A DNA stretch of 64,000 nt from Chlamydoabsidia padenii (taxonomy: Eukaryota > Mucoromycota > Mucoromycetes > Mucorales > Cunninghamellaceae): assembly GCA_025330725.1 (NCBI GenBank), contig JAIWND010000011.1, forward strand, positions 124,001 through 188,000, given 5' to 3'. Position numbers and translations under genes: made by a program. Shown in pieces: positions 1-10,446 of the stretch. The notes below the pieces were generated by a model that searched no databases, was not told where the DNA came from, and saw only the letters and a program-made list of their open reading frames with translations. Position 1 is the first letter of the stretch. Each line of letters opens with the position of its first letter.

Positions 1-629
1 GACATTATCCAGAGCTAATAATAATAAAGGCTCTAGTTAATACATGGTCCTTTTATATAAACCTTTTCTGCAACCGTTCTTACCATTTATAAAGTGGACG
101 TGAGCGGCAGCATACATTGGACCTTCTTTTCGAGAAAAGTCATCCACCAAACGAGAGCAAGATTCAATACAAGGTGTCAGAATGTAAACGGCTTCAACAC
201 TAGGATAAGGGGTTCTGGACTTTTCAATGTTTTCCACCACTAGACACATAAATAAAGTAAAAAGTGAGTATCATGTTAACCAGATACGCTGCCAAACCCG
301 TTTTTCATCTATTGCATACATGTTACCTATTGGTTAAAAGATAAAGAAACAAATCATCAGTTTTCAAATAAAGAAGGGGGAATGCGGTTTTTTTTTGTTA
401 GTCAACTTACGTTTTCTTCCAAAATGTCATACATTTTACAAGCAGAGTTCAGTATCTTTAGTGATAAAGTATCTACTACAACCAGTTTCCATCGCCCAGC
501 GGGTTGTACGGACTTGATGAGTTCAAGAAACCCTACACAGATGTAAAAGGAACGATATCAGTTTGAGTTGATATTAAAAACAATTCTATTAAACCTACGC
601 CTTTTCAAGATTTCATCGACACCAATCAT
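1..629 (-). CDS. SEC1: SEC1/Munc18-family vesicle-fusion protein, 5' part (cut by the left window edge)
   Basis: SM-family proteins bind syntaxins and SNARE bundles to drive vesicle fusion at the plasma membrane. Exons on the minus strand are 629-599, 532-411, 326-320, 239-84 and 14-1, all with GT-AG borders; the gene runs off the left edge. The translation starts MIGVDEILKRR and carries the SM signatures SVQPAGRWK, CKMYDILEEN and YILTP, and AAHVHF just before the last donor. The third exon is only 7 nt (GTAACAT). Joining 411 directly to 239 breaks the frame, whereas including the 7 nt restores the expected ENVTLVEN stretch. The ATG at 629 is the first in frame with the conserved N-terminus. 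The gene is divergent from exportin-T across a 985-bp spacer. Family call is firm; which SM paralogue it is rests on the short N-terminal match. Confidence 0.85.
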
Positions 630-1614
630 TGAGAGAGAGAGAGAGAGAGATAAAAATAGAAGAGAGGCACCAAAAAAAAAAAAAAAAGGTGAAATTCATT
701 ACGGCATTTAACTTTCGAACCCCGCCCCAGTTAGAGCATGTTGCTTGATCCCAATGCTTTGTACTGATTACCTATGGATGAGACGATGAATAAAGAATAT
801 TAGTAAGATTTATTTTGACGGTTCTTTTTCTACAGACTACCATAGATCATCATTACTATGCGGTAGGCTCCCCTTTTTTTTATTGATGACCTAGGTCAAT
901 GCACACACACAAAAAAAGCACCAATGAACAACTCGAAACCAAAAATACCGACTCGTGTGGCCCATAAGCAAAGCCACCAACTTTTTGACAGCTGGAAACA
1001 CAATAAAGTAAAGTGGGAAAGAAAACATGAGGAGTAGATGACATTGAATCATTAATGGGGTACCTTGGCTGTTGGACCATGTCTGTTATAAAAGTTGATT
1101 TGTTTCATGGAAGACTCGATCAGGAGTGACAGTTTTCAGGTGGGTGGCGGGATTTGAATGTTGGGAAATCAGTTGGGCCACGCACATTCAATTTTTTTTT
1201 TTTTTTCTCGCTTCTTCTTTTTTTTTTTTTTTTTTTTCTCTCTCCTTTACTCTCATTCTCATTCTTCTACCTTGACCAATTCACTTGTTTGAATAAACCT
1301 TTTGGCAAAACAACTAATCATTTATCGCCACTTGGATTTATTTGTAATTGACGTAAGTAATTGGCACATTGAAGGACAGCCAGTCTTCGATACTACACCT
1401 CTTTTTATCCCACCTCACATTGACATTCCCTCTCTCTCTTTCTTTTCTTTAGATCGATCACCTAATCGTTTAACGGAACTCCTTTTAATCAACGACACAC
1501 CCTCAATAGAAGCATATCTTGTTTAGGATCGCCATAAACCGACATTCGAGACACCTTCCATCAGCACGCCTTTACCTCTCCGCCCACTAGACCACACATT
1601 AATAACAAAACTTT
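630..1614. other. Divergent intergenic region between SEC1 and exportin-T
   Basis: No convincing gene on either strand. It holds a GA microsatellite near 630-650, a poly-A run near 672-687, poly-T/CT-rich tracts at 1190-1265, and one exact copy of the recurrent GGCGGGATTTGAA motif at 1146-1158. It should contain the promoters of both flanking genes. Confidence 0.6.
1146..1158 (+). promoter_or_regulatory. Recurrent motif GGCGGGATTTGAA, copy 1
   Basis: Exact 13-mer found again at 10045, 29285, 38821 and 47403, with one- or two-base variants near other gene starts. This copy lies between two divergent genes. It resembles a GGCGG box followed by TTTGAA, as in metazoan CDE/CHR cell-cycle elements. 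That functional comparison is inference; the recurrence is seen directly. Confidence 0.5.
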
Positions 1615-4600
1615 ATGGAACAGATTGAACAAGCCGTTATCTGTGCTTTGGATCCTCATGTTGATCCCAATCTTAAAGCCCAGGTAAGAGAAATGATAAT
1701 AGTAAATAGGGATCTTTATGTTGTTGTTGTTTTTAAAAAAAGAAAAAGAAAAAGTGGGTGGATAGACTGCGGGATATTGTGGGATAGCTCTTATAGTCGG
1801 TTTGATGATTATCTGTGCGATTGAAGGTGTAGATGGCATTGATTGTGTCAATTCTTGATCGTGTGACAACTGATACTTGCTTTTTTTTTTTTTTTTTTGA
1901 TATCATCATATTAGGCCAATGCGTATTGTGAACAAATTAAAAACTCAACAGACGGCTGGCAATTGTGTTTGCAACTATTTATGAAGGAACCCAAAGCGTA
2001 GGTCGAATCAATAAAGGGTAATGCTATCTGAAATTTAACCTTCTCCTTCTTGTATCACAGTGTTGCTCAAGCACGATTCTTTGCTCTTCAAGTACTGGAG
2101 AATACTTTACAAAACAGGTATTAAAAAAAAAGGGGGGGGAATATACGATCATTAGTGTAAACTCATCTTGATTCTTCTTCATTTAGATATGACACTCTTG
2201 ATACAAATGCTATAGAATATATTGAACGAATCATGATGGAATACTTACAACGGGAATTCGTGGACAATACAGATACAGCATCTGAAGAAACATGTAACTA
2301 CTATAAACCCTTATGATACTACATTGTACTGACGATCTACTTTATATATATAGATATCCGAAACAAGGCGGCACAATCATTGACACTACTTTTTGCTCAA
2401 GTTTACCCTAATGGCTGGCCATCCTTCTTCAAAGACATCATGGCATTGACACGGACCTCGACAGGATCAAGTCACGAAAAAGCCGCCGACTTTTTTTTAC
2501 GACTATGTATCAGTATTGACGAAGAAATTGCTCGGATGGACATTCCTCGACATCGGGAACAAGTGGTCAGGAACACAAATATCAAGGATGCGATGCGGCT
2601 AGGTGATATTCAACTCTTGGCAGGACATTGGTTTGAACTCTTGCAAGAGTTTAGAATCCAGAATCCGAATATTGCTCAATTGGCTCTCAAGAATATTGGT
2701 CTTTATATTGCTTGGATGGATATTTCGTTGGTGGTGAATGATCAAGTGATGGGGGTCTTGTATGAACTCTTGTCGGACTCCAATCTCCGCATTCCTGCCT
2801 GTGAATGCTTGGCTGAAGTAAGTACAAAAAGTAGTTGAAATAATAAATGGATCAACTCAATCATTATTGTTTTGTATCTAGGTGGGTAGTAAAGGGATGT
2901 TGCCTCTGGATAAGCTCAACATGATTCAAATGCTCAACATCACTGATACTTTGGGACGATTGGATTTGGTAAGTCATCATCAGAAAAGAAAAAAGATACA
3001 CTAGTGGCTAATACTGTTGTTGTTTTTTAATGTTATTGTGTGTATAGAGTGATCCCGAATTTGTGGAAAGTGCTGCTCGTTTGACCAACGTCATTGGTAT
3101 TGAACTTTGCAAGATCAACTTGGACAACACTATCCCTAATGAAGCCAAAGGTAAAGAAGAAGAAGAAGAAAAGACATGTGGCTAATTTGATTATATATTA
3201 TGTGTAGCAACTTGTTGGGCATTGATCGAACAACTCTCTCCCTATTTGCTCAAATTCTTGGCCAACGAGTACGATGATACGACTACGGCAGTATTCCCCT
3301 TTGTCAGTGATATCTTGACCATCGTAAGTACATGGAAACAATCATCGCTCGTCAAATGTATTCATTCTTTGATCCTTTATAATAGTACAAGAAACAGAAA
3401 AAGGCGATGCAACCATTGACTCAAACTCAGCGTGACATCTTGGGCTCCCTTCTCAGCGTCATTATCCGGAAAATGAAATACGATGAAGACACTGACTGGG
3501 GAACTGATGAAGATGAACCTGAAGAAGAAGCTCTTTTTACGGAACTACGCAAGGTAATAGGGATTGGGATAAAACGAGGGTAGTGATGCCCTGATCCTTC
3601 GTTGTGCTCGGTTGACTGGTTACTTGACAACTCACTTTTTTATTCTCTTGTCTATATAGAATCTACGTGTGTTTACCGACCATATTGCCTCTATAGACGA
3701 AGAATTATATGTCAGCTATGTCCACTCTACTATTATGGAAACCATCAACAAATTCAAATCTGGTACTGATCTTGACTGGCGTGAAGTAGAACTTTGTCTC
3801 TATGTCTTGTATACTTATGGTGAAGTGCTTCCCAAGGCGGCTATGGTATTTGTCAATGCCAACGATCCGAATATGCTGTCTCCTCTTGGTGAACTTGTGC
3901 GAGAAATGGTGACCTCTAGTAAGTCATTATACGATCCATACATAGAACCTTGACTAACATACCTTTTTTGTTTTATTTTGATAGATATCTCGACCTATCC
4001 TCATCCATCTGTGCCTCTGCAATACTTTGAAAATCTGTCACGCTATTACCAATTCTTTGAACTCCGTCCTGACCACTTACCTCAAGCATTGGAAGCCTTT
4101 GTGGACTCTCGAGGTATCCATCACACATTGAAGCAAATCAGATCTAGATGTTGGTATTTATTCCATAGGTTTGTGAAAAGTCTAAAGTCCAACATGGGTC
4201 CTTATGTGGAAACCGTGCTCTCCTCTCTTGACGATCTATTGTCCATCCAGGCCGAACTTCCTGTGCTCACAAGTACTGCTGATGGTATGCCTTTACCTGC
4301 TGCTTCTCTCTTTGACAGTCAACTTTATTTGTTTGAAACCGTCGGTGTCCTGATCTCTCTCGAACACCTAGAACCTACCAAGCAGGCTGAATACCTCAAG
4401 ATCGCTCTGCAACCTCTGGTGGAAGGCATTCAAACTACAATGGCTCAAGGTTATAGCGGTGATGATGAATTACATATGATCCAATTACATCATTATGTAC
4501 TTGCCATCGGTAGTGTTGCCAAAGGTAATAGACTTTTTTTAAAAAAATAAAAAAATAAAAAAAAAACGAACTGACAATTTTGCATATAGGTTTCCCAACT

Positions 4601-5622
4601 CTTCCAAAAGGGGCAAGCTGTGATCAGGCATGGGCGGGTGTTTTTGTCCAAGCGACGGAAATCATCTTGAACGTTCTTCAAACATACAACCAAGTCGAAC
4701 TTATTCGTGATTCAGCTCGTTTCTCCTTTGCTCGCTTCATCACTTGTCTTGGATCTGAAATCTTGCCATACTTGCCTACCTTGATCACTGGTCTCTTGAC
4801 AGAATGCCAAATCACCGAACTGGTGGACTTTTTACCTTTTATTGGATTGATTGCTCACAAATACAAGGTAAACAAATATCAATCCATTCACTTTGTTTGT
4901 ACTAATTACTTTTTTTCTTTAGCCAATGATTCGAAATGTGATGGACGAACTACTCTTGCCACTAGTCAAGAGGGTCTTTGACTTTTTGAACACCACCGCC
5001 TCGGGAACTGACGAAGCTATTCTACTATCTGAACTCCGAAAAGCATACCTCAACTTTATTGTTAGCATCTTCAATGCTGGCCTGGAGGATATCCTGGTCT
5101 CGGAAAGAAACATTGGACATCTCAATACCATCCTTCAAACCATTCTTCATTTTAGCAAAGACAATAGCGATCCTGCAACACAAAAGACTGCCTTTGCTGT
5201 CTTTCTCAAGTTTGTCACGTCATTTGCCAGCACGCCTCAACAACCCACGGTGGCTCCTGGTTTTGATCAGTTTGTCTATAATGAACTTGTCCCTGTCACT
5301 TTCTCTGTGCCTATGAGCAACTCATTTAACATCTCTGATGGACAATCCATGTTGGTAAGTATGAAGGAAAAAAAAAAAAAGGTATGAACTAGTATTGGAT
5401 CTGACTTTTTTATTATAGGTTTTTGGTGAAATTACGGGGATTCAAAAGATGCTATACACCAAACAAGGAAATGAATTTGCCGACTATATACTGAATGTCT
5501 TCTTCCCTTCCATTCAATGTCCAAGGGAAACTGCTGAACGTTATTGTCAAGCCATCCAACAATACGATGTCAAGCAATTCAAGAAATACTACCAATCCTT
5601 TATCACTGAAGCCAAAAGTTAG
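1615..5622 (+). CDS. XPOT: Exportin-T (tRNA nuclear export karyopherin)
   Basis: Karyopherin-beta family exporter that carries mature tRNA out of the nucleus with Ran-GTP (yeast Los1, human XPOT). There are fourteen exons: 1615-1683, 1915-1997, 2061-2117, 2187-2293, 2354-2817, 2882-2968, 3048-3150, 3208-3323, 3386-3553, 3660-3918, 3985-4524, 4590-4867, 4923-5354 and 5419-5622. They total 2967 nt, or 988 aa, close to human XPOT (about 960). The N-terminal segment YIRNKAAQSLTLLFAQVYP matches the exportin-1-like domain of the family (IRNKAAQ), followed by alpha-solenoid repeats to the end. All introns are GT-AG. An acidic stretch (DEDEPEEEA) lies near residue 400. The start is the only ATG giving the N-terminal helix before the first intron. 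Confidence 0.92.
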
Positions 5623-6384
5623 ATTTTTTATATTATCATTGTTTATACATTTATTCCCCCCTCCCCCCCCCTTTTTTTTTACACACACACACTCACACAC
5701 ATCTCTTCACACCTAGTCGCTCACTATCCCATCTATAGTTTTAATATCCATCTTCTGTCTTTTTTTTTTTTGTTTTAGTCACATGTAAACCAATAAAAAA
5801 CCATGTCTTTTTTATCATTCTTTGACGAAACTATTTAATAACCAAGTGTGACCAGCATGGTTGGAATACTGTAAAATAAAGCAAGTTGTCTTTATTCCAG
5901 TAAGAACAGGTTAATCTGTAATTTCATGCGAGGCGGGCATTGAATATTACAGAACAACACCTTAACATCCTAACCAGTATCACGGCGATGGTGTACTTGT
6001 TCAGCCAATCAATGGGTGCAAAAGCCGAACACCCTGACCAGTATCACGGTTGTGATGTACTTACTCTTTGAGCTACATTATTTCTTCAAAGCACACCTTC
6101 CTCGGAATTGAATTCTCATTTTTCAGTACACAATCATTTACGGTGCACGGAATTTGGGAAAAGCATTACTCGCTTAATGGTTAACGGATGCTAATGATGA
6201 AAGCGACAATGTGGATACTATGGCATATTTCCAACATACTTTACCGCAAACTTCAAGTGCCAAGTCCCTTGTGTCGGTCAGCCCAAGCTTGCGAGGACCA
6301 TTTTATTTTTTCTAGTCGCTAGGATACAGTCATTTTAGAAAGTAAAGTCGCGGTTTTTGAACTTGATGTCGTGCAGAAAATCTG
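5623..6384. other. Exportin-T 3' flank and repeat-bearing spacer
   Basis: No gene seen. It contains CA/CT-rich sequence at 5655-5715, two imperfect direct copies of a ~30-bp unit (core ACCAGTATCACGG) at 5969-5999 and 6033-6061 with a 64-bp period, and the most diverged copy of a dispersed repeat at about 6135-6310. Confidence 0.5.
6135..6310. repeat. Dispersed ~165-bp repeat, copy A (most diverged)
   Basis: It aligns by eye with the copies at 8310-8478 and 8552-8719. Shared blocks include CTTAATGG/CTTAATGA, GATGCTAATGA, AAAGCGAC/AAAGTGACC, CATATTTCCAAC/CCTATTTCCAAC and CCAAGTCCCTTGTG. It lies directly upstream of a transposase relic. No coding capacity was found. Confidence 0.5.
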
Positions 6385-6892
6385 GTGTCCAGCACTGGCT
6401 TAATCAGTGTTAGTTTGAGAGTTCCAAAGTGTATCAAAAAGAGAAAATTTGAACGTGAAACTCATGGTTACAGCATAGGAACAGTGACAGGACATTATCT
6501 CAGCTTTTTAAAGGCTACTCTTGATGAAATGGACAAGTATCCGGAAATGAAGGGGTACTACCTTGTCATGGATAATGCTCCTATCCTCAACTGACATGGG
6601 AAAGTATATTCATTCTCGAGGATATCAGTGTGTCTATCTTCCTCTTTATTCTCCTGAACTGAATCCTAATGAACAGTTCTGGTCTGCTGTCAAGAGTAAA
6701 GTGAAGCAAAGTAAATTATTGGAAAAAGAAACATTGTTGACTAGGATCAGTGAAGCATGTGATAGTCTTTATGTAAACGACTTCAAAATTTTTGCTGTTC
6801 GTTCTGCTAAAGGTTTTGATAAGTGTCTTGCAAGGTTAATTATCCATCAAAAAAAAAAAATAAGGAGACGGGGAATCACTCTCTATGTTTGA
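6385..6892 (+). pseudogene. IS630/Tc1-mariner-type DDE transposase relic
   Basis: Two overlapping frames hold the C-terminal catalytic part of a DDE transposase. The first, to 6594, contains YYLVMDNAPI with the second catalytic Asp. The second, 6563-6892, contains RGYQCVYLPLYSPELNPNEQ followed by FW, which carries the third acidic residue. A single frameshift near 6588 separates NAPI from the following GKYIHSRGY, and the region of the first catalytic Asp is missing, so the copy is 5'-truncated and dead. A second remnant of the same superfamily lies at 25403-25890. Confidence 0.8.
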
Positions 6893-6904
6893 ATTATGTG
6901 GCTT

Positions 6905-7870
6905 TCAGGATGATATGATCCTTGTACTTGTCAAATAGCCTTGTGCCCTTCCAGTTCGGTAACACGCCTGCCAATTCATGCTTTTGCCGGCTTTGGCGCG
7001 GAACGCATCAACAAACTCGAAATCGGGATGTACGGATGCGGCGGATATGCTTGATTCAGGCAACTGATTTTCAAATGGTACTGTTGGTTCTGTTGCGTGA
7101 ATATCATTCGGCAGATCCATAGGGTATGGTATGGAGGGCGGACTGGATGATCTCTCCATGTACTTGCGGTGACACATGCTCAAATACAAGAGCGTATCAT
7201 CCGCGTATTCGTGAACCCGCTTGCCAGCAATGATATCGGCATCAGAACTGTCCGAAATTTTCTTTAGTTGGCATGTCACTTGGTTCACAACGTCAAGCAG
7301 CACATCAACGGCATCCTCTTTCGATTTGATTTCTTTATTTTCTTGCACAGCGTGTGGAGGGTTTGTAATGTCGGGTCATCGCAATTTTCAAAAGCCATCA
7401 AACTTTGTTTTTGGCTGATCCGAAAATGCGCAACACCAACAATGGGGACCATGGGATTGACGCCAATGTAGGCAGAGATGGAACCAGCAGTCATCAAAAA
7501 AAAAAAAAAATCGAGCCCAATATTTCCAAGGAAGCTGTGACAGGAATGACATGGCATGATTAGAGTGAGCATCATCCAAGAGTTCGCGGCAGGTGAAATG
7601 AATCGCTATAGTAACAACGATCGGGGTTAAATGATGTCCTTTTTTGACTGCCAGGCAATACCAAGTAACCCAATCAATGAACTTTATATCCACAGCATTT
7701 TGAATTTCGATCAAGACTGGAGGGAGCATATCTTCGTATTTAGCTGTGAAGACAATATCGCTGCGTCCACCATCAAGCCATTCGCCAGGAGTGCAAGCAT
7801 ACTTGCCAATGGCTTGACTGCCGACAACTGCCTTGATTACCATATCCATGACAACAGACTGTCGCAAAAA
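6905..7870 (-). pseudogene. Frameshifted PD-(D/E)XK nuclease-like gene of unknown role
   Basis: Three minus-strand frames read as one protein: 7867 to about 7500 (GRSDIVFTAKYEDMLPPVLI then EIQ), then about 7500-7330 (SAYIGVNPMVPIVGVAHF), then 7348-6905 (DAVDVLLDVVNQVTCQLKK). The GRSDIVF and VLIEIQ strands fit the D...ExQ arrangement of PD-(D/E)XK nucleases of the Rpn/transposase-associated type. Two frameshifts are visible, one in the A/T run at 7498-7510 and one near 7330. The in-frame extension 5' of 7867 meets a stop and has no clear ATG. I take it for a decayed mobile-element or repeated-family gene. The nuclease call rests on short motifs only. Confidence 0.5.
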
Positions 7871-8309
7871 AGGATTCTGCTTATAATATCAGTGCCAGGA
7901 CAATGCTCCGTTGGCAATACAAAAGATACAAGCTCTCAGCTAAATAAAGGTTGATTAGATTAATAAGGACCAAAATATGAAACTAAACGAATAACCTACT
8001 TTTGCACGGCTGGTGTCGTCACGGGAAAATTGTTTTAAAAAAGAAAGGGGGATTTGCTACGGACATGTAGGGATTTCGCACCAAACGTGGGAACAGCTAC
8101 ATTCTTTACTAATGTAACATGGGTTTAGATGAGGGTACACTCATCTGCAAACGATTAAACAATCGGCACAGAAATGTGGCCAGTGAAGGGAAAAATTAAG
8201 TTCCCACATCTGTCGGCATTTAAATATTGCATGAATTACACGAACCTTTCCCTTCCCCCAAAAATCACGTAAACTGAAATCCCGACAGGCTTTGAATTAC
8301 GGGTTTACT
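7871..8309. other. Non-coding spacer
   Basis: No gene, RNA or clear element seen. It contains one diverged match to the recurrent motif on the minus strand (CTGAAATCCCGAC, 8275-8287). Confidence 0.4.
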
Positions 8310-8478
8310 TTGGAATTGTTAGCAGAGCTCTCCTACCTCAATGGACAAGTAATGCTCATGACAAAAGTGACCATAAGCATTCCTTAGCCTATTTCCAACA
8401 AACTTTACATAATGGCCATTGTACCAAGTACCTTGTATGAAGCAGTATAGTCTCAAGATTGTTTTACCCTGACTTTTG
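8310..8478. repeat. Dispersed ~165-bp repeat, copy B
   Basis: It shares long blocks with copy C about 242 bp downstream, for example GCATTCCTTAGCCTATTTCC followed by AACAAA.TTTACATAATGGCC. It starts near TTTGGAATTGTTAGC and ends at TTTTACCCTGACTTTTGT, and is followed by an A run. Copies B and C form a local direct repeat; copy A at 6135 is more diverged. No ORF. Confidence 0.65.
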
Positions 8479-8551
8479 TAAAAAAAAAAAAGTAGCAGAA
8501 TGAAAATTGACACACAAGATAAAACTTAATTCAAAACCCGCTTACTCTCGC

Positions 8552-8719
8552 CTGGAATCTTGAGAGAGTTCTACTGCCTTAATGAACAAGCGATGCTAAT
8601 GACAAAAGTGACCATGTGCATTCCTTAGCCTATTTCCAACAAAGTTTACATAATGGCCATCGTACCAAGCCCTTTATATGGAGCTATTCAGCCTTACGAT
8701 CGTTTTAACCTGACTTATG
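8552..8719. repeat. Dispersed ~165-bp repeat, copy C
   Basis: Partner of copy B, running from CTGGAATCTTGAGAG to TTTTAACCTGACTTATGT. Substitutions are spread evenly along the alignment, which suggests an old duplication rather than recent gene conversion. Confidence 0.65.
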
Positions 8720-8965
8720 TTTTGAGTGAGGGTGGTGGTGCATGTTGGGGGTGCATCTTTTTTTTTTTTCAAGCGATTTAACGGTAATCATTTCCAAGCC
8801 TGGCTGGTTTTCAAATTACGCGATTTCCGGAGGGAAAAGCTCGTTGACTGTACTTCATATTCAAACACCGTGCGCCTAGCAATTCCCCATTTACACCATA
8901 CAATAAGACAATCATGGTCAAGTTTTAAAACAAATCTTTATTATAATGGTCAACTACACTAATGA
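8720..8965. other. Non-coding spacer
   Basis: T-run near 8757-8769; no coding evidence. It probably includes the 3' flank of the small candidate gene ending at 8966. Confidence 0.4.
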
Positions 8966-9231
8966 TTAACTATGACCTAATCCACCATAAGCAGCAATGC
9001 AACCTGTTAACAATAACAAAGATGATTAGTTATTGATTCTTTTTTAAAAACATCTACAAGGGAAAGGAATGTATATACACAAGCCAAGTAGGAAAACTTC
9101 AGAGATTGTTCACCTGGATAACCCACATATCGGAATAAGTGAACACCATCGGATATGATATAATAGTTGATTCGGGTCCAAAAAGAGTTTCCATCATTGT
9201 ATCCGTCACCTTGGTATGCATATATTCCCAT
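8966..9231 (-). CDS. Possible small two-exon gene (51 aa), unknown function
   Basis: Minus-strand exons 9231-9114 and 9003-8966 are joined by a GT-AG intron (donor GTGAAC, acceptor TTAACAG). The phase fits and gives a 51-aa protein, MGIYAYQGDGYNDGNSFWTR and so on, ending VGYPG-CIAAYGGLGHS and stop. The composition (Gly, Tyr, Asn) looks protein-like. The ATG follows an A-run, and no upstream exon or signal peptide could be joined with confidence. It may be the 3' part of a longer gene or a relic. Confidence 0.3.
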
Positions 9232-9499
9232 CCCTACCTTTTTTTTTTTTTTCAACCAAAATGGTTCCTTACCTATAGTTTAGTGGAGAGTTGCCAAGAG
9301 AAGGAAAGAAGGAAAGAATGGAAAAAGAGGGTTCGCTTTTTATTGCCATGAGGAAAGAAAAAATTTTCTCACCCAGGTCGCCTGTCACAGTCGGGAATTC
9401 AAAAACGTCTGGCCAATAAGATCACAGGTATCTTGTTCAAGCTGTCAGAGAGCAATAGTCATCAAGGTATCCAAGTTTTATTATTCTATTCTATTCTAT
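9232..9499. other. Short spacer between two minus-strand genes
   Basis: Contains A/T runs (poly-T at 9239-9252) and a purine-rich stretch at 9298-9335; nothing recognised. Confidence 0.4.
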
Positions 9500-9982
9500 C
9501 TATTTATAAAGTACTATACTTGTCCAGCCCATGTTTCGATCATCCCAGTCGATCCCATGGAGTTGTATCATCAGCCCACCACCACCTTGTTCAAACGTGT
9601 ATTCGATCCAGCACGGCACACGGGATTGACCGCCGCCACCTTTCCGGTCGGGTTCTCCCAAGCGAGATACAATGGCGTGCGCTTGCAGTGTCCTGTCGAG
9701 TCCACAAGGTAAAGGAATGTCGAGGTCGTAAGGTTGGAAGCCGTCGTTGGTGATACCATTATAGATATCAATCGCATCCAGGACCATGGTCTTGTCGGTT
9801 GCTTGTACAAAGGACAAGGAGAGGCCCAAGTGTTTGTAACTGTGGTAGGTGCAATCAGGAAACTGCTTGATCACCACTTTGTCCTTGCCTTGTTGCTGGA
9901 AGATTCTGTCGAATAGTGGATCATCAGAAGGGTGATTCAAGAGTGAGTAAAAATAATCGCCAACGGGTTTGGGTAATGGCAT
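9500..9982 (-). CDS. Hypothetical protein (160 aa), intronless
   Basis: One continuous frame from the ATG at 9982 (MPLPKPVGDYFYSLL); an in-frame ATG at 10027 is less likely because that extra stretch looks like leader sequence. Visible features are DIPLPCGLD, AHAIVSRLGEPDRKGGGGQS, CWIEYTFEQGGGGLMIQLHG and the C-terminal DWDDRNMGWTSIVLYK. There is no signal peptide or membrane segment. I do not recognise the family; the glycine-rich turns and compact size suggest a small alpha/beta protein. A copy of the recurrent GGCGGGATTTGAA motif lies about 65 bp upstream of the start, and the gene is divergent from the FAR1-like gene. Confidence 0.6.
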   Translation of the reverse strand: MPLPKPVGDYFYSLLNHPSDDPLFDRIFQQQGKDKVVIKQFPDCTYHSYKHLGLSLSFVQATDKTMVLDAIDIYNGITNDGFQPYDLDIPLPCGLDRTLQAHAIVSRLGEPDRKGGGGQSRVPCWIEYTFEQGGGGLMIQLHGIDWDDRNMGWTSIVLYK

Positions 9983-10446
9983 GATAAAAAGTGAATTAAA
10001 AAGAGGGAAAGGGGAGGAATTGAACATGTTTTTTCAGGCTTGGTGGCGGGATTTGAAAATTGTCGTATATAGAGTTGACACTGATAAGACTACTTTATGT
10101 GCTCTTGGAGAATATATCAGATAGTTAAAGCTTATTTCCAAGATTATCCCTATACTACATGCCTTATCGGGCTCATGCACTCATTGTTCGATATAGATCT
10201 TCCCACTCAATAAATTTATTTCAAATCCCGATTGTCCCTCTCAAGAAAAAGTTGGGAGATCGCACTTCTTTTGTCTTCCCAACATTTTGTGACAACCCCT
10301 TAGGTAATTAAACTTGATTATGTATCTTTTATCTAATTAATGTCACTGTTACTGGTTGTCGGTTTATATTCATTGTCCTTCTCTAGGTAGTCGTCTTGTC
10401 AATAGCACCGTACTACTGCCCATATATTAAAAGAAGTTTATCTTCA
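9983..10446. other. Divergent promoter region with two recurrent-motif sites
   Basis: Spacer between the hypothetical gene and the FAR1-like gene. It holds the exact motif at 10045-10057 and an inverted near-copy (TTCAAATCCCGAT) at 10220-10232. No other feature was recognised. Confidence 0.5.
10045..10057 (+). promoter_or_regulatory. Recurrent motif GGCGGGATTTGAA, copy 2
   Basis: Exact copy about 65 bp upstream of the ATG of the minus-strand gene at 9982 and about 390 bp upstream of the FAR1-like ATG. Confidence 0.5.

Noticed and set aside
240..410. Simple two-exon splice 411 to 239 in SEC1
   Set aside because: Gives the wrong frame; the 7-nt exon is needed.
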